A program made the position numbers and the translations under genes. 13,058 nucleotides of DNA from Thiotrichaceae bacterium (lineage in GTDB: Bacteria; Pseudomonadota; Gammaproteobacteria; Thiotrichales; Thiotrichaceae). Position 1 is the first letter of the stretch. Every line of letters begins with the position of its first letter. Positions 1 to 6,258 of this stretch are shown in pieces. The notes under the pieces were generated by a model. The model worked only from the letters and a program-made list of their open reading frames with translations, was not told the origin of the DNA and ran no database searches. The stretch covers positions 1 to 13,058 of the forward strand of contig WGBH01000509.1 in NCBI GenBank assembly GCA_015494435.1, given 5' to 3'.

Positions 1-1
1 A

Positions 2-130
2 GCCTCTCAATATGATTTGAAGAAATGGGAAGAGGATAATATCCCTTACACGATACGAAAAAGACGACAAGCACTCTTGAATATTAATAAAAATGAAATC
101 CAAAAGGCGGGGAAATTTAATGTAAATTAG
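2..130 (+). CDS. Partial CDS, C-terminal 42 residues of a small unknown protein (possibly DUF4224-like)
   Basis: This frame is open from the window edge to a TAG at 128-130, so only the C-terminus is visible. The residues follow a pattern of a short helix with a Gln and Trp (SQYDLKKWEEDNIPYTIRK), then a basic turn, then 'ALLNINKNEIQK'. This weakly recalls the DUF4224 domain, a short DNA-binding-like module often encoded beside phage tyrosine integrases ('Q..wL...gIPy.v...g.pLv.r..ve'). The usual Gly-Pro in the turn is missing here, so the match is only suggestive. It lies on the 3' side of tRNA-Lys, where integrated elements are commonly found. I do not claim a function. Chance openness over 43 codons is possible but the residue composition looks coding. 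Confidence 0.45.
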   Translation, partial: ASQYDLKKWEEDNIPYTIRKRRQALLNINKNEIQKAGKFNVN

Positions 131-134
131 GGAG

Positions 135-162
135 GGGGTTCGACAGCCTAGTCATGAACCCC
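135..162. other. Perfect 7-bp stem hairpin without a T-run
   Basis: ggggttc at 135-141 pairs with gaacccc at 156-162, and inside it gac (142-144) pairs with gtc (151-153) around a six-base loop. A second small hairpin, cagca/tgctg, follows at 164-175. No T-tract follows on either strand, so this is not an ordinary intrinsic terminator. It overlaps the start of the doubtful ORF at 154. It could be a structured RNA element or an attachment/recombination remnant. Confidence 0.35.
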
Positions 163-252
163 GCAGCACATGCTGGCTTTAGCCCTCTCTATGAAGCAGA
201 GCTAAGAAGAGCGATTGAAGGTGTAAAAAAATTAAAGGACCATTTAACATAG
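154..252 (+). CDS. Doubtful 32-codon ORF or remnant
   Basis: An ATG at 154 opens 32 codons ending in TAG at 250-252. The product begins MNPAAHAGFSPLYEAEL and continues with a basic amphipathic helix ending KKLKDHLT. The frame is open back to 121, just after a stop at 118-120. A purine-rich stretch (ggaggggg, 131-138) lies 15 bp upstream, farther than a usual ribosome binding site. Composition looks protein-like, so this may be a tiny gene or the 3' remnant of a deleted one. I recognise no family. The same DNA also folds into hairpins (see 135-162). Confidence 0.2.
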   Translation: MNPAAHAGFSPLYEAELRRAIEGVKKLKDHLT

Positions 253-283
253 AAGGTAGAAAAATCAAAACTAGAGAGGCATA

Positions 284-318
284 AAAAAAGCCTACATTGC
301 AATAATGTAAGCTTTTTT
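284..318 (-). terminator. Bidirectional intrinsic terminator of tRNA-Lys
   Basis: The stem pairs tacatt (293-298) with aatgta (304-309) around a five-base loop, has one C/A mismatch, then continues as GC (290-291) with GC (311-312) and A6 (284-289) with T6 (313-318). Read on the minus strand it lies 15 bp past the tRNA 3' end and finishes in a U-run. Read on the plus strand it also ends in T6, so it could serve the small ORFs to the left. Confidence 0.8.
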
Positions 319-332
319 ATTCAGAATATATA

Positions 333-408
333 TGGTGGGCCGTGAGCGATTCGAACGCTCGACCAATTGATTAAAAGTCAACTGCTCTACCGGCTGAGCT
401 AACGGCCC
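333..408 (-). tRNA. tRNA-Lys (anticodon TTT)
   Basis: Read on the minus strand this is a complete 76-nt cloverleaf: acceptor GGGCCGT pairs with ACGGCCC, the D-arm is GCTC/GAGC, the anticodon stem is GTTGA/TCAAT with loop CTTTTAA (anticodon TTT at 373-375), and the T-arm is GAGCG/CGCTC with loop TTCGAAT. The discriminator is A and CCA is encoded (333-335). The anticodon arm closely resembles E. coli tRNA-Lys. It has its own promoter and terminator, so it appears to be a single-tRNA unit. The region beyond its 3' end carries possible mobile-element debris. Confidence 0.98.
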
Positions 409-421
409 AACTGAGCGCGAG

Positions 422-449
422 ATTATATAGAAAAAATCTAATCCGACAA
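422..449 (-). promoter_or_regulatory. Sigma-70 promoter of tRNA-Lys
   Basis: On the minus strand TTGTCG (444-449) is followed after 16 bp by a perfect TATAAT (422-427). The first tRNA base is 14 bp downstream of the -10. The segment between them is rich in G and C (ctcgcgctc), as in stably regulated RNA promoters under stringent control. Regulation by ppGpp is inferred from that discriminator only. Confidence 0.7.
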
Positions 450-510
450 GTGTTTTTTTCATTTTTTTACGATTAATTTTAAGTTTGAATCTTTTCCCTT
501 AAAAGGGTCA

Positions 511-585
511 GGCTACTTCAAGGAAATAAACCCACAAATAGCTTGATGAGGCTTCTATTTGCACGTTTACTTCCTTGGAGTAGTC
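511..585. repeat. 75-bp imperfect palindrome
   Basis: The arms 511-531 and 565-585 match at 18 of 21 positions. Inside, caaatag (535-541) pairs with ctatttg (555-561), so the whole segment can fold as one long hairpin with a short apex. No T-run follows. The outermost ten bases, ggctacttca, recur in inverted orientation at 10751-10760. It could be a decayed palindromic repeat element. Confidence 0.55.
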
Positions 586-625
586 TAATGTAATGTGTTT
601 GAGTCTGATGGGCGTTACTATTAAT

Positions 626-736
626 GTAACTTCTCATAAACTGTAGGCAAGATTATATTTTTGGAGTTCAGGCTTTAGCTTGTCACTGGCACAAGCTAAA
701 ACTTGGACTCCGACCCGTTAATTATGAGAAGCTACC
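626..736. mobile_element. MITE-like nested palindromic repeat, copy 1
   Basis: The ends are a 14-bp inverted repeat with one mismatch (gtaacttctcataa at 626-639; ttatgagaagctac at 722-735). A second inverted repeat lies inside, 663-683 against 691-711, matching at 18 of 21 positions. The element is clearly homologous to the copy at 4944-5063. The sequence ctattaat stands directly before it (618-625) and again at 737-744, which may be a 7-8 bp target duplication. No transposase is encoded, so it would be non-autonomous. It lies 53 bp upstream of the rsuA start. Confidence 0.75.
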
Positions 737-789
737 CTATTAATCGCTTACCTTATTTATTATATTGTATTTTTTTTGGATTTTTCACT

Positions 790-1479
790 ATGCGCCTAGA
801 TAAACTTATCAGTAATTCAACTGTATTTACTCGTTCTCAAACAGGAAAAATTATTCGTAAGGGGGATGTAAGTGTTAATGGTTCGATAATAAAAAAGGCG
901 TCTTTTAAAGTTTCTCCTAAAGATAAGGTGCAATATTTAGGTATTGAGATCAATTTGCCTAAGCTGCGTTATATTATGATGAATAAGCCTATGAAGGTTG
1001 TGTGCTCAACAGCAGATGGTGAGCATCAAACGGTATTAGATTTATTATTTATTGCAAAGCGTGACAATTTACATATTGCTGGACGTTTGGATCTGGATAC
1101 TACAGGTCTGGTTTTAATTACGGATGATGGACAATGGTCGCATCGGATCACTGCTCCTAAGCATAAGCAGGCGAAGGTTTATCGTGTCACATTATCAGAG
1201 ATGATAAGTAATGAGGCTATTGGACAACTTGAAACAGGGCTTCGCTTAAAAAATGAAGCTAAAAATACCTTGCCTGCTCAAGTAAAGAAAATAGACGATA
1301 AAACGATTCTTTTAACCTTGAGGGAAGGCAAATACCATCAAGTGAAGCGGATGTTGGCTGCCGTTGGGCATCATGTAGAGCAATTACACCGCCAGCAAAT
1401 TGGTAAGATTATTTTAGATCCTAACCTAAAAGCAGGAGAGTGGCGGGAATTATCAGAAGATGAGATTCAATTATTCTAG
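790..1479 (+). CDS. rsuA: 16S rRNA pseudouridine(516) synthase RsuA
   Basis: This enzyme isomerises uridine 516 of 16S rRNA to pseudouridine during small-subunit maturation in the cytoplasm. From the ATG at 790 the protein has 229 residues, close to E. coli RsuA (231). It begins MRLDKLISNS, the standard start of the N-terminal S4 RNA-binding domain (about 1-50). The catalytic domain carries GRLDLDTTGLVLITDDG (98-114), with the catalytic Asp of GRLD at 101, and ends with the family signature EGKYHQVKRMLAAVGHHVEQL. The frame is open further upstream to a TTG at 703 and an ATG at 724, but those starts lie inside the repeat element, lack ribosome binding sites and would add a hydrophobic leader foreign to the family. 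GGA at 778-780 is a modest binding site for 790. The gene converges on the deacetylase gene 19 bp downstream. Confidence 0.95.
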   Translation: MRLDKLISNSTVFTRSQTGKIIRKGDVSVNGSIIKKASFKVSPKDKVQYLGIEINLPKLRYIMMNKPMKVVCSTADGEHQTVLDLLFIAKRDNLHIAGRLDLDTTGLVLITDDGQWSHRITAPKHKQAKVYRVTLSEMISNEAIGQLETGLRLKNEAKNTLPAQVKKIDDKTILLTLREGKYHQVKRMLAAVGHHVEQLHRQQIGKIILDPNLKAGEWRELSEDEIQLF

Positions 1480-1498
1480 CTATAAAATGATCTGATTT

Positions 1499-3592
1499 TT
1501 AGGGACAAGTTATATCCAGCGTAGTGTCTAAATAGCGTTTATTTTCTAAGAAATTTAAAGCAATTTTATTGCTATTGATACTTTGATAAGTGTTGATGCC
1601 TCCTGTTACTTTGATGGCAGAAGGATTGATGCACTTTGTTGTTACTTCAACGCTTCCTTCTCCTTCAAAACGGAATTTTATATCTTCTCCATTGCCTGAC
1701 AATGAAATCAGGTGGCTACGACTAGGAAGTTTGCTGATATGTGTGACTGAGCGTGGGGTTCCTAAATGAATGGTATAGATACCACCATCTTGGTCGAGAA
1801 AAACGGTATCTTGATTGTAGGCGTACCATTGGTCAATTGAACTGATTGTCTGTGCATTATTAAGCTTTAATCCAAATTGCCCTGCTTTATCCGATTTTAC
1901 TTTAGCAGTAACAGTGCTTCCCTGTACTGAAATATCGACAGCAGATTGCTTAAAAGTTTGGATACGCTCTGCTAGATTTTTTGCTGTAATAAACTCACTA
2001 CCATAGTTTTTAGCCTTAGAAAGAAGACCATCAAACATATCCAGCTTATAGCCTGCTTTAAAGTTATCAAAGGGGGCGTAATCATGCCAAGGCCAGTGAA
2101 TAATAGGTTGATAGGCATGTTTTGCTAAATCATCAAACTCTTTGAACCAAATTTGCTTTGCTTCTTCGGCTGTAAATTTTTCACCTGTTTCAGGGTTTTT
2201 TCTAAACTCAATTAAAGTAAAATCAAATGACATATTAGGGCTAAGATAAACTTTAGTGGAGTCTGCATTTAAAAATCCAAAGGCATTAGGAAATCCTGCG
2301 CCAACGGTTGAATAGCCTCCTGTTAAGTATTCCTCAGTATGCGCTAATATTTTTAAGGAGGTTGCAAGGTTTTCAGGCATTCCTGGTACGGCTATGCCTA
2401 TTTTGCTTAATCCCATTTCTTTTTCAATAACTGTGCGAGCATTAGCAAATTGAAATTTTATTTCTTTATCACTTAATTTATTCGTATCCTCTGGATGAGT
2501 ATAGGAGTGATTTCCTATCTCATTGCCTAACTGAATATACTGTTGATACAGTGGCGCTGAAACAGACCAATCTGTAAATTCATCTTCTGCGGCTTTATTA
2601 CCAATATTAATATAATAAGACCCTATAAAATCATAACGATCTTTCCATATTTTAAGTTGATTTAATAATGGCACTTCAACTGTGGCAACTTCACTGGCAA
2701 ACATGCTTTGATCCATATCATTTCGTGATACAAATAATGCGTTATCGCGCCCCATATGCAATGTTATCGGTGTTTTATCACCCCATACACTCCATTGCAA
2801 AACAGACCAGAGCATATTGCCATCAGCCAATGCTTGTACGGTTGCAAAGTGGGCATGTCTGCCTTGATGAGTAATGGCAATCAGTTCATTTTCTATTTGG
2901 CTGTTATTAAGGGTTTGCGTGGCTAATATATGCGTATTATAAGCACCTGTGGGTACAAAAAAATCGGTAAAATTTTTCTGGTAGCTTAATACCGTTTCGT
3001 TGTCAGTATATTGATTAGCGAAGGCAGGATGATTTGCATCGGAGATATTAATTTTAATATCCACAGGACCTGCCCCATCTATACGCGCAAGACCGAGTAA
3101 ATCTTTCATATGGATATAGGCATCACCTGTAATACTCTGCCCCGTTTCTGTATTGGTTAAAAAATTACCTGCCGTTACAATGCCCACATTATGTTGCTCA
3201 ATGGCTATTTTTAAATTTGCGGCTATTTGTTCAATCTGAGAGCTTTTTACATAGGAAAACAAGGGAAATAAGAGTGTTTTATATTGGCTGATTTTATTAA
3301 TATCCAATAAATCGTCTTCGTTGAGTAGATCGTAAGGTAGACCTGCCATCATTGCTTGTGTTTGCACGCTCATAAAGAGTTGTGCATAGCTTTTTGGAGT
3401 CCAAAAATTTTTCGCACTGGTTTTAGAATAAACAATTGCTAATTTAGGTTTTAAATTGCTGGGGGCTGAGGGGGTTGTGACAAAAGCATGATGACTGCCT
3501 CCTGAACCGCCATTGTTGTTATTTGTTTCAGACCCGCACGCTGATATTGTTAGGATTAAGAACATAACAACAAAAAGAAGGGAGATATTCAT
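1499..3592 (-). CDS. Outer-membrane lipoprotein with CE4/NodB-type polysaccharide deacetylase domain
   Basis: A 697-residue protein with a lipoprotein signal: hydrophobic residues 4-18 and lipobox ISAC, so Cys19 is the likely lipidated residue; Gly20 predicts outer-membrane sorting. A Gly/Asn/Ser linker follows (about 20-45). Residues 50-260 look like a Rossmann-like, amidotransferase-type domain. The deacetylase domain (about 280-550) shows NDMD (Asp292, Asp294) as probable motif 1, NHSYTHP (His362, His366) as the classical metal-binding motif 2, PGMP near 403 in place of the usual Arg-x-Pro, and HWPWHDY (499-505) as the late His motif. The last 150 residues are a beta-rich domain with a possible Cys654-Cys696 pair. 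The fusion of an extra domain to a divergent deacetylase recalls PelA, which deacetylates an exopolysaccharide in the periplasm; the substrate here is unknown. A good AAGGA site lies 8 bp before the ATG. It follows the barrel gene by 127 bp. Confidence 0.8.
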   Translation of the reverse strand: MNISLLFVVMFLILTISACGSETNNNNGGSGGSHHAFVTTPSAPSNLKPKLAIVYSKTSAKNFWTPKSYAQLFMSVQTQAMMAGLPYDLLNEDDLLDINKISQYKTLLFPLFSYVKSSQIEQIAANLKIAIEQHNVGIVTAGNFLTNTETGQSITGDAYIHMKDLLGLARIDGAGPVDIKINISDANHPAFANQYTDNETVLSYQKNFTDFFVPTGAYNTHILATQTLNNSQIENELIAITHQGRHAHFATVQALADGNMLWSVLQWSVWGDKTPITLHMGRDNALFVSRNDMDQSMFASEVATVEVPLLNQLKIWKDRYDFIGSYYINIGNKAAEDEFTDWSVSAPLYQQYIQLGNEIGNHSYTHPEDTNKLSDKEIKFQFANARTVIEKEMGLSKIGIAVPGMPENLATSLKILAHTEEYLTGGYSTVGAGFPNAFGFLNADSTKVYLSPNMSFDFTLIEFRKNPETGEKFTAEEAKQIWFKEFDDLAKHAYQPIIHWPWHDYAPFDNFKAGYKLDMFDGLLSKAKNYGSEFITAKNLAERIQTFKQSAVDISVQGSTVTAKVKSDKAGQFGLKLNNAQTISSIDQWYAYNQDTVFLDQDGGIYTIHLGTPRSVTHISKLPSRSHLISLSGNGEDIKFRFEGEGSVEVTTKCINPSAIKVTGGINTYQSINSNKIALNFLENKRYLDTTLDITCP

Positions 3593-3619
3593 TTGAAATT
3601 CCTTTCAATTAGATGAAAA

Positions 3620-3646
3620 TTTATACATTTCTTGCCATCTTGACAA
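3620..3646 (-). promoter_or_regulatory. Possible promoter of the deacetylase gene
   Basis: On the minus strand TTGTCA (3641-3646) is followed after 15 bp by TATAAA (3620-3625). The spacing is short but both boxes are close to consensus. It would give a leader of about 20 bases, with the AAGGA ribosome binding site inside it. If real, the deacetylase can be expressed apart from the barrel gene upstream. Confidence 0.35.
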
Positions 3647-3719
3647 AGAGATTATCATGTTGGCAATGCACTCTGTCTGAAGGAGTAAATTTTCAGATTA
3701 AAAGGGAAGGATTGAGCAT

Positions 3720-4721
3720 TTAAAAATTTGAAACGACAAATTGTACGCCGACACGATTACCGTCCCAGCCGACATTTTCTCGTGTTGATTCAAGATAACT
3801 GGCATAAGGCTTAATATGCACATCCTCAGTTATTGCATAGTCCGCACCGATAGTGACAGAACGACCTGATGCCCAATCAAACCCCTTTTCTTTGGTGCGA
3901 TTAATACTACCATTAACATTAAGGCTCAATTTATCATTGACTTTAAAGTTTCCATTCGCAATTAGTGCGTATGCTTCGTATTCTTCGGGTGACCAATAAT
4001 TAGCTTTAGTTTTATCATAAGCTAAGGATTGTGCTTCTACTCCTACCCAGACCCACGGTGTGTCGGTAGAAATACCATACAGTATGGCTCCTCTATGTTG
4101 TTTTGAGCGATTGCCATCACTTAATTCACGGTACTGAGAACTGCCTTCTACAATCACTCTTTTTGCTGCCCGCCAGCTGCCGACCACTCGACTGGTTTTT
4201 CCTGAAACCAATTTATTATTGTCATCTTCAATAATTGCTTCTTTAAATAAAAGGTCTTCACCATGTTCTAAGCTAAGGCTAACCTTACTGTTTGGCTTCA
4301 GTGTGACTTTGCCTTTATATTTATTAAAATGGGTCTTATCACGACTGCGCTGATTTTCTAAATACACCGCGCCAACACTTAACTCGGTGGTAATATAATC
4401 ATTAAATTCTTTGCTAATTGTGGCAACAATATCTGCGCCTTGATAGGTGTCGCTATCTGTTTTGGCGCGAAGATCATAGCCATGTGCTTCTAGCTTCCAA
4501 TTTGCGCCTTTGTTATTTTTATAACGGCGTTGATATTGAACTGATTTATCTTCAATGCGTATTCCAGTACTGTCACTATAAACGGAAGCTTGAGCGGTAA
4601 AATCATTAATAATCTCATCAATAGAATCAGCCTGTGCGGTGATGGGTGTGGCTACCCCAATCATCAAACAACTAAGAAGTGCCTTATTACTTGGTCTAAA
4701 GGTATTATTTATTGCTTTCAT
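3720..4721 (-). CDS. Outer-membrane beta-barrel protein (possible polysaccharide porin)
   Basis: A 333-residue protein with a signal peptide (basic start, hydrophobic 13-25, AQA cleavage site after Ala31). After a short leader the sequence is a series of alternating polar/hydrophobic strands with aromatic ends, finishing QFVVSNF; a terminal Phe is the usual Bam recognition signature of barrels. About 14-16 strands fit in the length. Residues 242-248, YWSPEEY, resemble the Y-[FW]-S-P-x-x-Y motif that I associate with the C-terminal barrels of exopolysaccharide exporters such as BcsC and PgaA, but no TPR region is present. Together with the deacetylase gene just downstream this suggests a polysaccharide export role; that is inference. 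The start is supported by a strong AAGGAG at 4729-4734, 7 bp upstream. Confidence 0.75.
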   Translation of the reverse strand: MKAINNTFRPSNKALLSCLMIGVATPITAQADSIDEIINDFTAQASVYSDSTGIRIEDKSVQYQRRYKNNKGANWKLEAHGYDLRAKTDSDTYQGADIVATISKEFNDYITTELSVGAVYLENQRSRDKTHFNKYKGKVTLKPNSKVSLSLEHGEDLLFKEAIIEDDNNKLVSGKTSRVVGSWRAAKRVIVEGSSQYRELSDGNRSKQHRGAILYGISTDTPWVWVGVEAQSLAYDKTKANYWSPEEYEAYALIANGNFKVNDKLSLNVNGSINRTKEKGFDWASGRSVTIGADYAITEDVHIKPYASYLESTRENVGWDGNRVGVQFVVSNF

Positions 4722-4807
4722 TTACAGACTCCTTTGATTCATCGCAGAACATTTTTAAAAGAATGATTATTTAATACTTTATCCACCTACAATTTAAATT
4801 TGGCAAA

Positions 4808-4837
4808 GGTATAGTTGTTCTACGAAAATTTTATCAA
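4808..4837 (-). promoter_or_regulatory. Candidate promoter of the barrel gene
   Basis: On the minus strand TTGATA (4832-4837) is followed after 18 bp by TATACC (4808-4813). The -35 matches consensus at five of six positions and the -10 at four. It would give a leader of about 80 bases. A perfect palindrome lies about 40 bp upstream of the -35. Confidence 0.4.
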
Positions 4838-4878
4838 GAGATATTTTTAAATGCTGTAAGCTCTATCTTAGGAGTAAG

Positions 4879-4902
4879 ACGGTTTATCAGGAGATAAACC
4901 GT
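4879..4902. promoter_or_regulatory. Perfect 10+10 bp palindrome, possible operator
   Basis: acggtttatc (4879-4888) and gataaaccgt (4893-4902) are exact reverse complements around agga. Neither strand has a following T-run, so an intrinsic terminator is unlikely. Its place upstream of the barrel gene promoter would suit a dimeric activator site. It could also be an mRNA hairpin at the end of the OmpA-like transcript. Confidence 0.4.
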
Positions 4903-4943
4903 TTGTCAGAGATGAATGGTTAAAGGATGAATAGGATGATGGA

Positions 4944-5063
4944 GTAACTTCTCATAAAATTGTAGGCAAGATCCTATTTTGGGAGTTCAAGCTTTAATTC
5001 GTTGCTCGCACAAGCTAAAGCTTGGACTCCGGCCGATTAACCGATTAATGATGAGAAGCTGCC
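4944..5063. mobile_element. MITE-like nested palindromic repeat, copy 2
   Basis: This shares the same plan as copy 1: left end gtaacttctcataaa, then tgtaggcaagat, an inner inverted repeat (4982-4996 against 5016-5030, 14 of 15 matching), acttggactcc-like right arm, and right end atgagaagctgcc (5051-5063). It is 9 bp longer than copy 1, mainly because of an extra near-tandem cgattaac/cgattaat at about 5034-5049. I see no target duplication here. Its right end abuts the stop codon of the OmpA-like gene, so the hairpin becomes part of that transcript's 3' end and may stabilise or attenuate it. Confidence 0.75.
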
Positions 5064-5064
5064 A

Positions 5065-6246
5065 TTATCTAGTCCTAACTGTTTCTTTGGAAAAACCTTT
5101 TATAGCAATTTCTACACGACGGTTTTGAGCACGACCGTATTTTGTTTTATTACTGGCGATGGGTTGTGATTCTCCCCTGCCTTGTGTATGGATAAGTCCG
5201 CGATTAATCCCTCTGGAGGCTAAGTAATTGGCAACAGTATTGGCTCGATTATAGGATAAGATCTGATTTGCTTGTTCTGAACCGACGCTATCAGTATGCC
5301 CTGTGATTTGAATCGACTTGATGGAGAATTTTTTATTGCGTAAATCTTGAGAGAGTCGATTGAGCGCATCTTTGCCATCAAATGTTAGTTGTGCGCTACC
5401 TGATGCAAAGTGTGATCCACCGGCTAATGTCTTATGCACGATTTTGTATTGTGGTTTTGGTGCGGCTTTGTGAATAATAATGGGCTTAGGTGCAGGCTCG
5501 CGTATGATAACAGGCTTAGGTGCAGGTTCGCGTATGATAACAGGTTTTGGTGCGGGTTGTGGTATATAAACAGGAACAACCTTTTCTTTGGGTACATAGA
5601 CTATTTGAGTTTCTTTTTTTACAACAGGCAAAGGCTGTTTTTGTCGGGCAATAAAAGAGTGACGACGAGGCTGTGGTGTCCAATTGACACCCACAGCAAA
5701 TTGGTTAATATCGGTATCATAATATTCGAACTCAGAACGTAATTTTAAATTTTCAGAAAGATCATATTCTGCACCGACTCCGCCAAAAATAGTGAGCATA
5801 TGTTTTTGAGTGCTATTGACTTCACCTTTGTCTTTATTATTGAATTTTGCTACCCCTAGTTTTCCAATTGGATGTAACCCAGCAATCTTATAAGGTACTT
5901 TGTATACAATATTAGCGCCGATAGCATTGTAATTGACTGAACCCTGTGCATTGCTATTGCTGGTTAGTTTAGCATCTCCAAAATCAGCCCAGAAGGCTTC
6001 CAAACTGAGTTGATCAGAAACATTTTTGCCAATATACAGTTTTTTTGCTATATCGTTATCATCACTTGTTTTCCATGTATTCCCGCCTTCTGGATTCATA
6101 TTACTCTGTCCAAGACTCCCACCGACATACCATTGATCAGCCAAATGTTCTAGAGGATTAGCAAGAGTTGTGGAGGTAAGATTCCCTAAAAGAAGTAAAA
6201 AAGGGAGTATTCTTTTTATTTTCTGGTTTTTTATTATTGTTTTCAT
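5065..6246 (-). CDS. OmpA-family outer-membrane protein with proline-rich stalk
   Basis: A 393-residue protein with a signal peptide (cleavage likely after Ala29, TLA|NP). Residues 38-190 form an OmpA-like eight-strand barrel (WYVGGSLGQS at the start; FAVGVNWTP at the end). A linker at about 200-265 is rich in Pro, Lys and Val and holds PAPKPVIIRE-type repeats. Residues 270-385 are the OmpA C-terminal peptidoglycan-binding domain: TGHTDSVGS (315-323) with Asp319, and LSYNRANTVANYL with Arg334. This Asp/Arg pair is the known ligand pair for diaminopimelate. The protein should tether the outer membrane to the wall. The start codon is 12 bp after the stop of the large surface-protein gene, so the two are almost certainly co-transcribed. 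A specific partnership is inferred from that spacing. Confidence 0.9.
   Translation of the reverse strand: MKTIIKNQKIKRILPFLLLLGNLTSTTLANPLEHLADQWYVGGSLGQSNMNPEGGNTWKTSDDNDIAKKLYIGKNVSDQLSLEAFWADFGDAKLTSNSNAQGSVNYNAIGANIVYKVPYKIAGLHPIGKLGVAKFNNKDKGEVNSTQKHMLTIFGGVGAEYDLSENLKLRSEFEYYDTDINQFAVGVNWTPQPRRHSFIARQKQPLPVVKKETQIVYVPKEKVVPVYIPQPAPKPVIIREPAPKPVIIREPAPKPIIIHKAAPKPQYKIVHKTLAGGSHFASGSAQLTFDGKDALNRLSQDLRNKKFSIKSIQITGHTDSVGSEQANQILSYNRANTVANYLASRGINRGLIHTQGRGESQPIASNKTKYGRAQNRRVEIAIKGFSKETVRTR
5453..5572 (-). repeat. Four tandem 30-bp repeats in the OmpA-like gene
   Basis: Units lie at 5453-5482, 5483-5512, 5513-5542 and 5543-5572. The two central units differ at a single base, and the outer two are diverged. 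They encode decapeptides of the type PAPKPVIIRE in the linker between barrel and peptidoglycan-binding domain. Near-identity of the central pair implies recent duplication, so linker length may vary between strains by slippage. Confidence 0.85.
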
Positions 6247-6258
6247 AATTATTAAACT

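Larger units (their letters stand above)
409..789. other. Non-coding region between tRNA-Lys and rsuA
   Basis: No convincing gene is seen here. It holds the tRNA promoter (422-449), a T-rich tract (450-478), a small ccctt/aaggg hairpin (496-507), a large palindrome (511-585), a MITE-like element (626-736) and an AT-rich stretch (737-789) directly before rsuA. An rsuA promoter must lie here, but I see no well-spaced -35/-10 pair. Confidence 0.6.
4722..5064. other. Intergenic region between the OmpA-like and barrel genes
   Basis: No gene is seen in this 343-bp stretch. It contains, from the barrel gene backwards: its ribosome binding site (4729-4734), a candidate promoter (4808-4837), a perfect 20-bp palindrome (4879-4902) and the second MITE-like element (4944-5063), which ends one base before the OmpA-like stop codon. 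No clear intrinsic terminator with a U-run follows the OmpA-like gene, so read-through into the barrel gene is possible. Confidence 0.6.

Noticed and set aside
703..789. N-terminal extension of RsuA from TTG 703 or ATG 724
   Set aside because: Both lie in or at the edge of the repeat element, lack a ribosome binding site, and the family starts at the MRLDK encoded at 790.
1480..1498. Bidirectional terminator between rsuA and the deacetylase gene
   Set aside because: aaaat/atttt around gatctg is too short and lacks GC pairs; it may help but cannot be called.
5453..5572. CRISPR-like array
   Set aside because: The 30-bp units are directly tandem without spacers and are in frame with a proline-rich linker.
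5434..5742. Plus-strand 102-codon frame with repeated RLRCR-type peptides
   Set aside because: Its repetitiveness comes from the 30-bp repeats of the OmpA-like linker read antisense.
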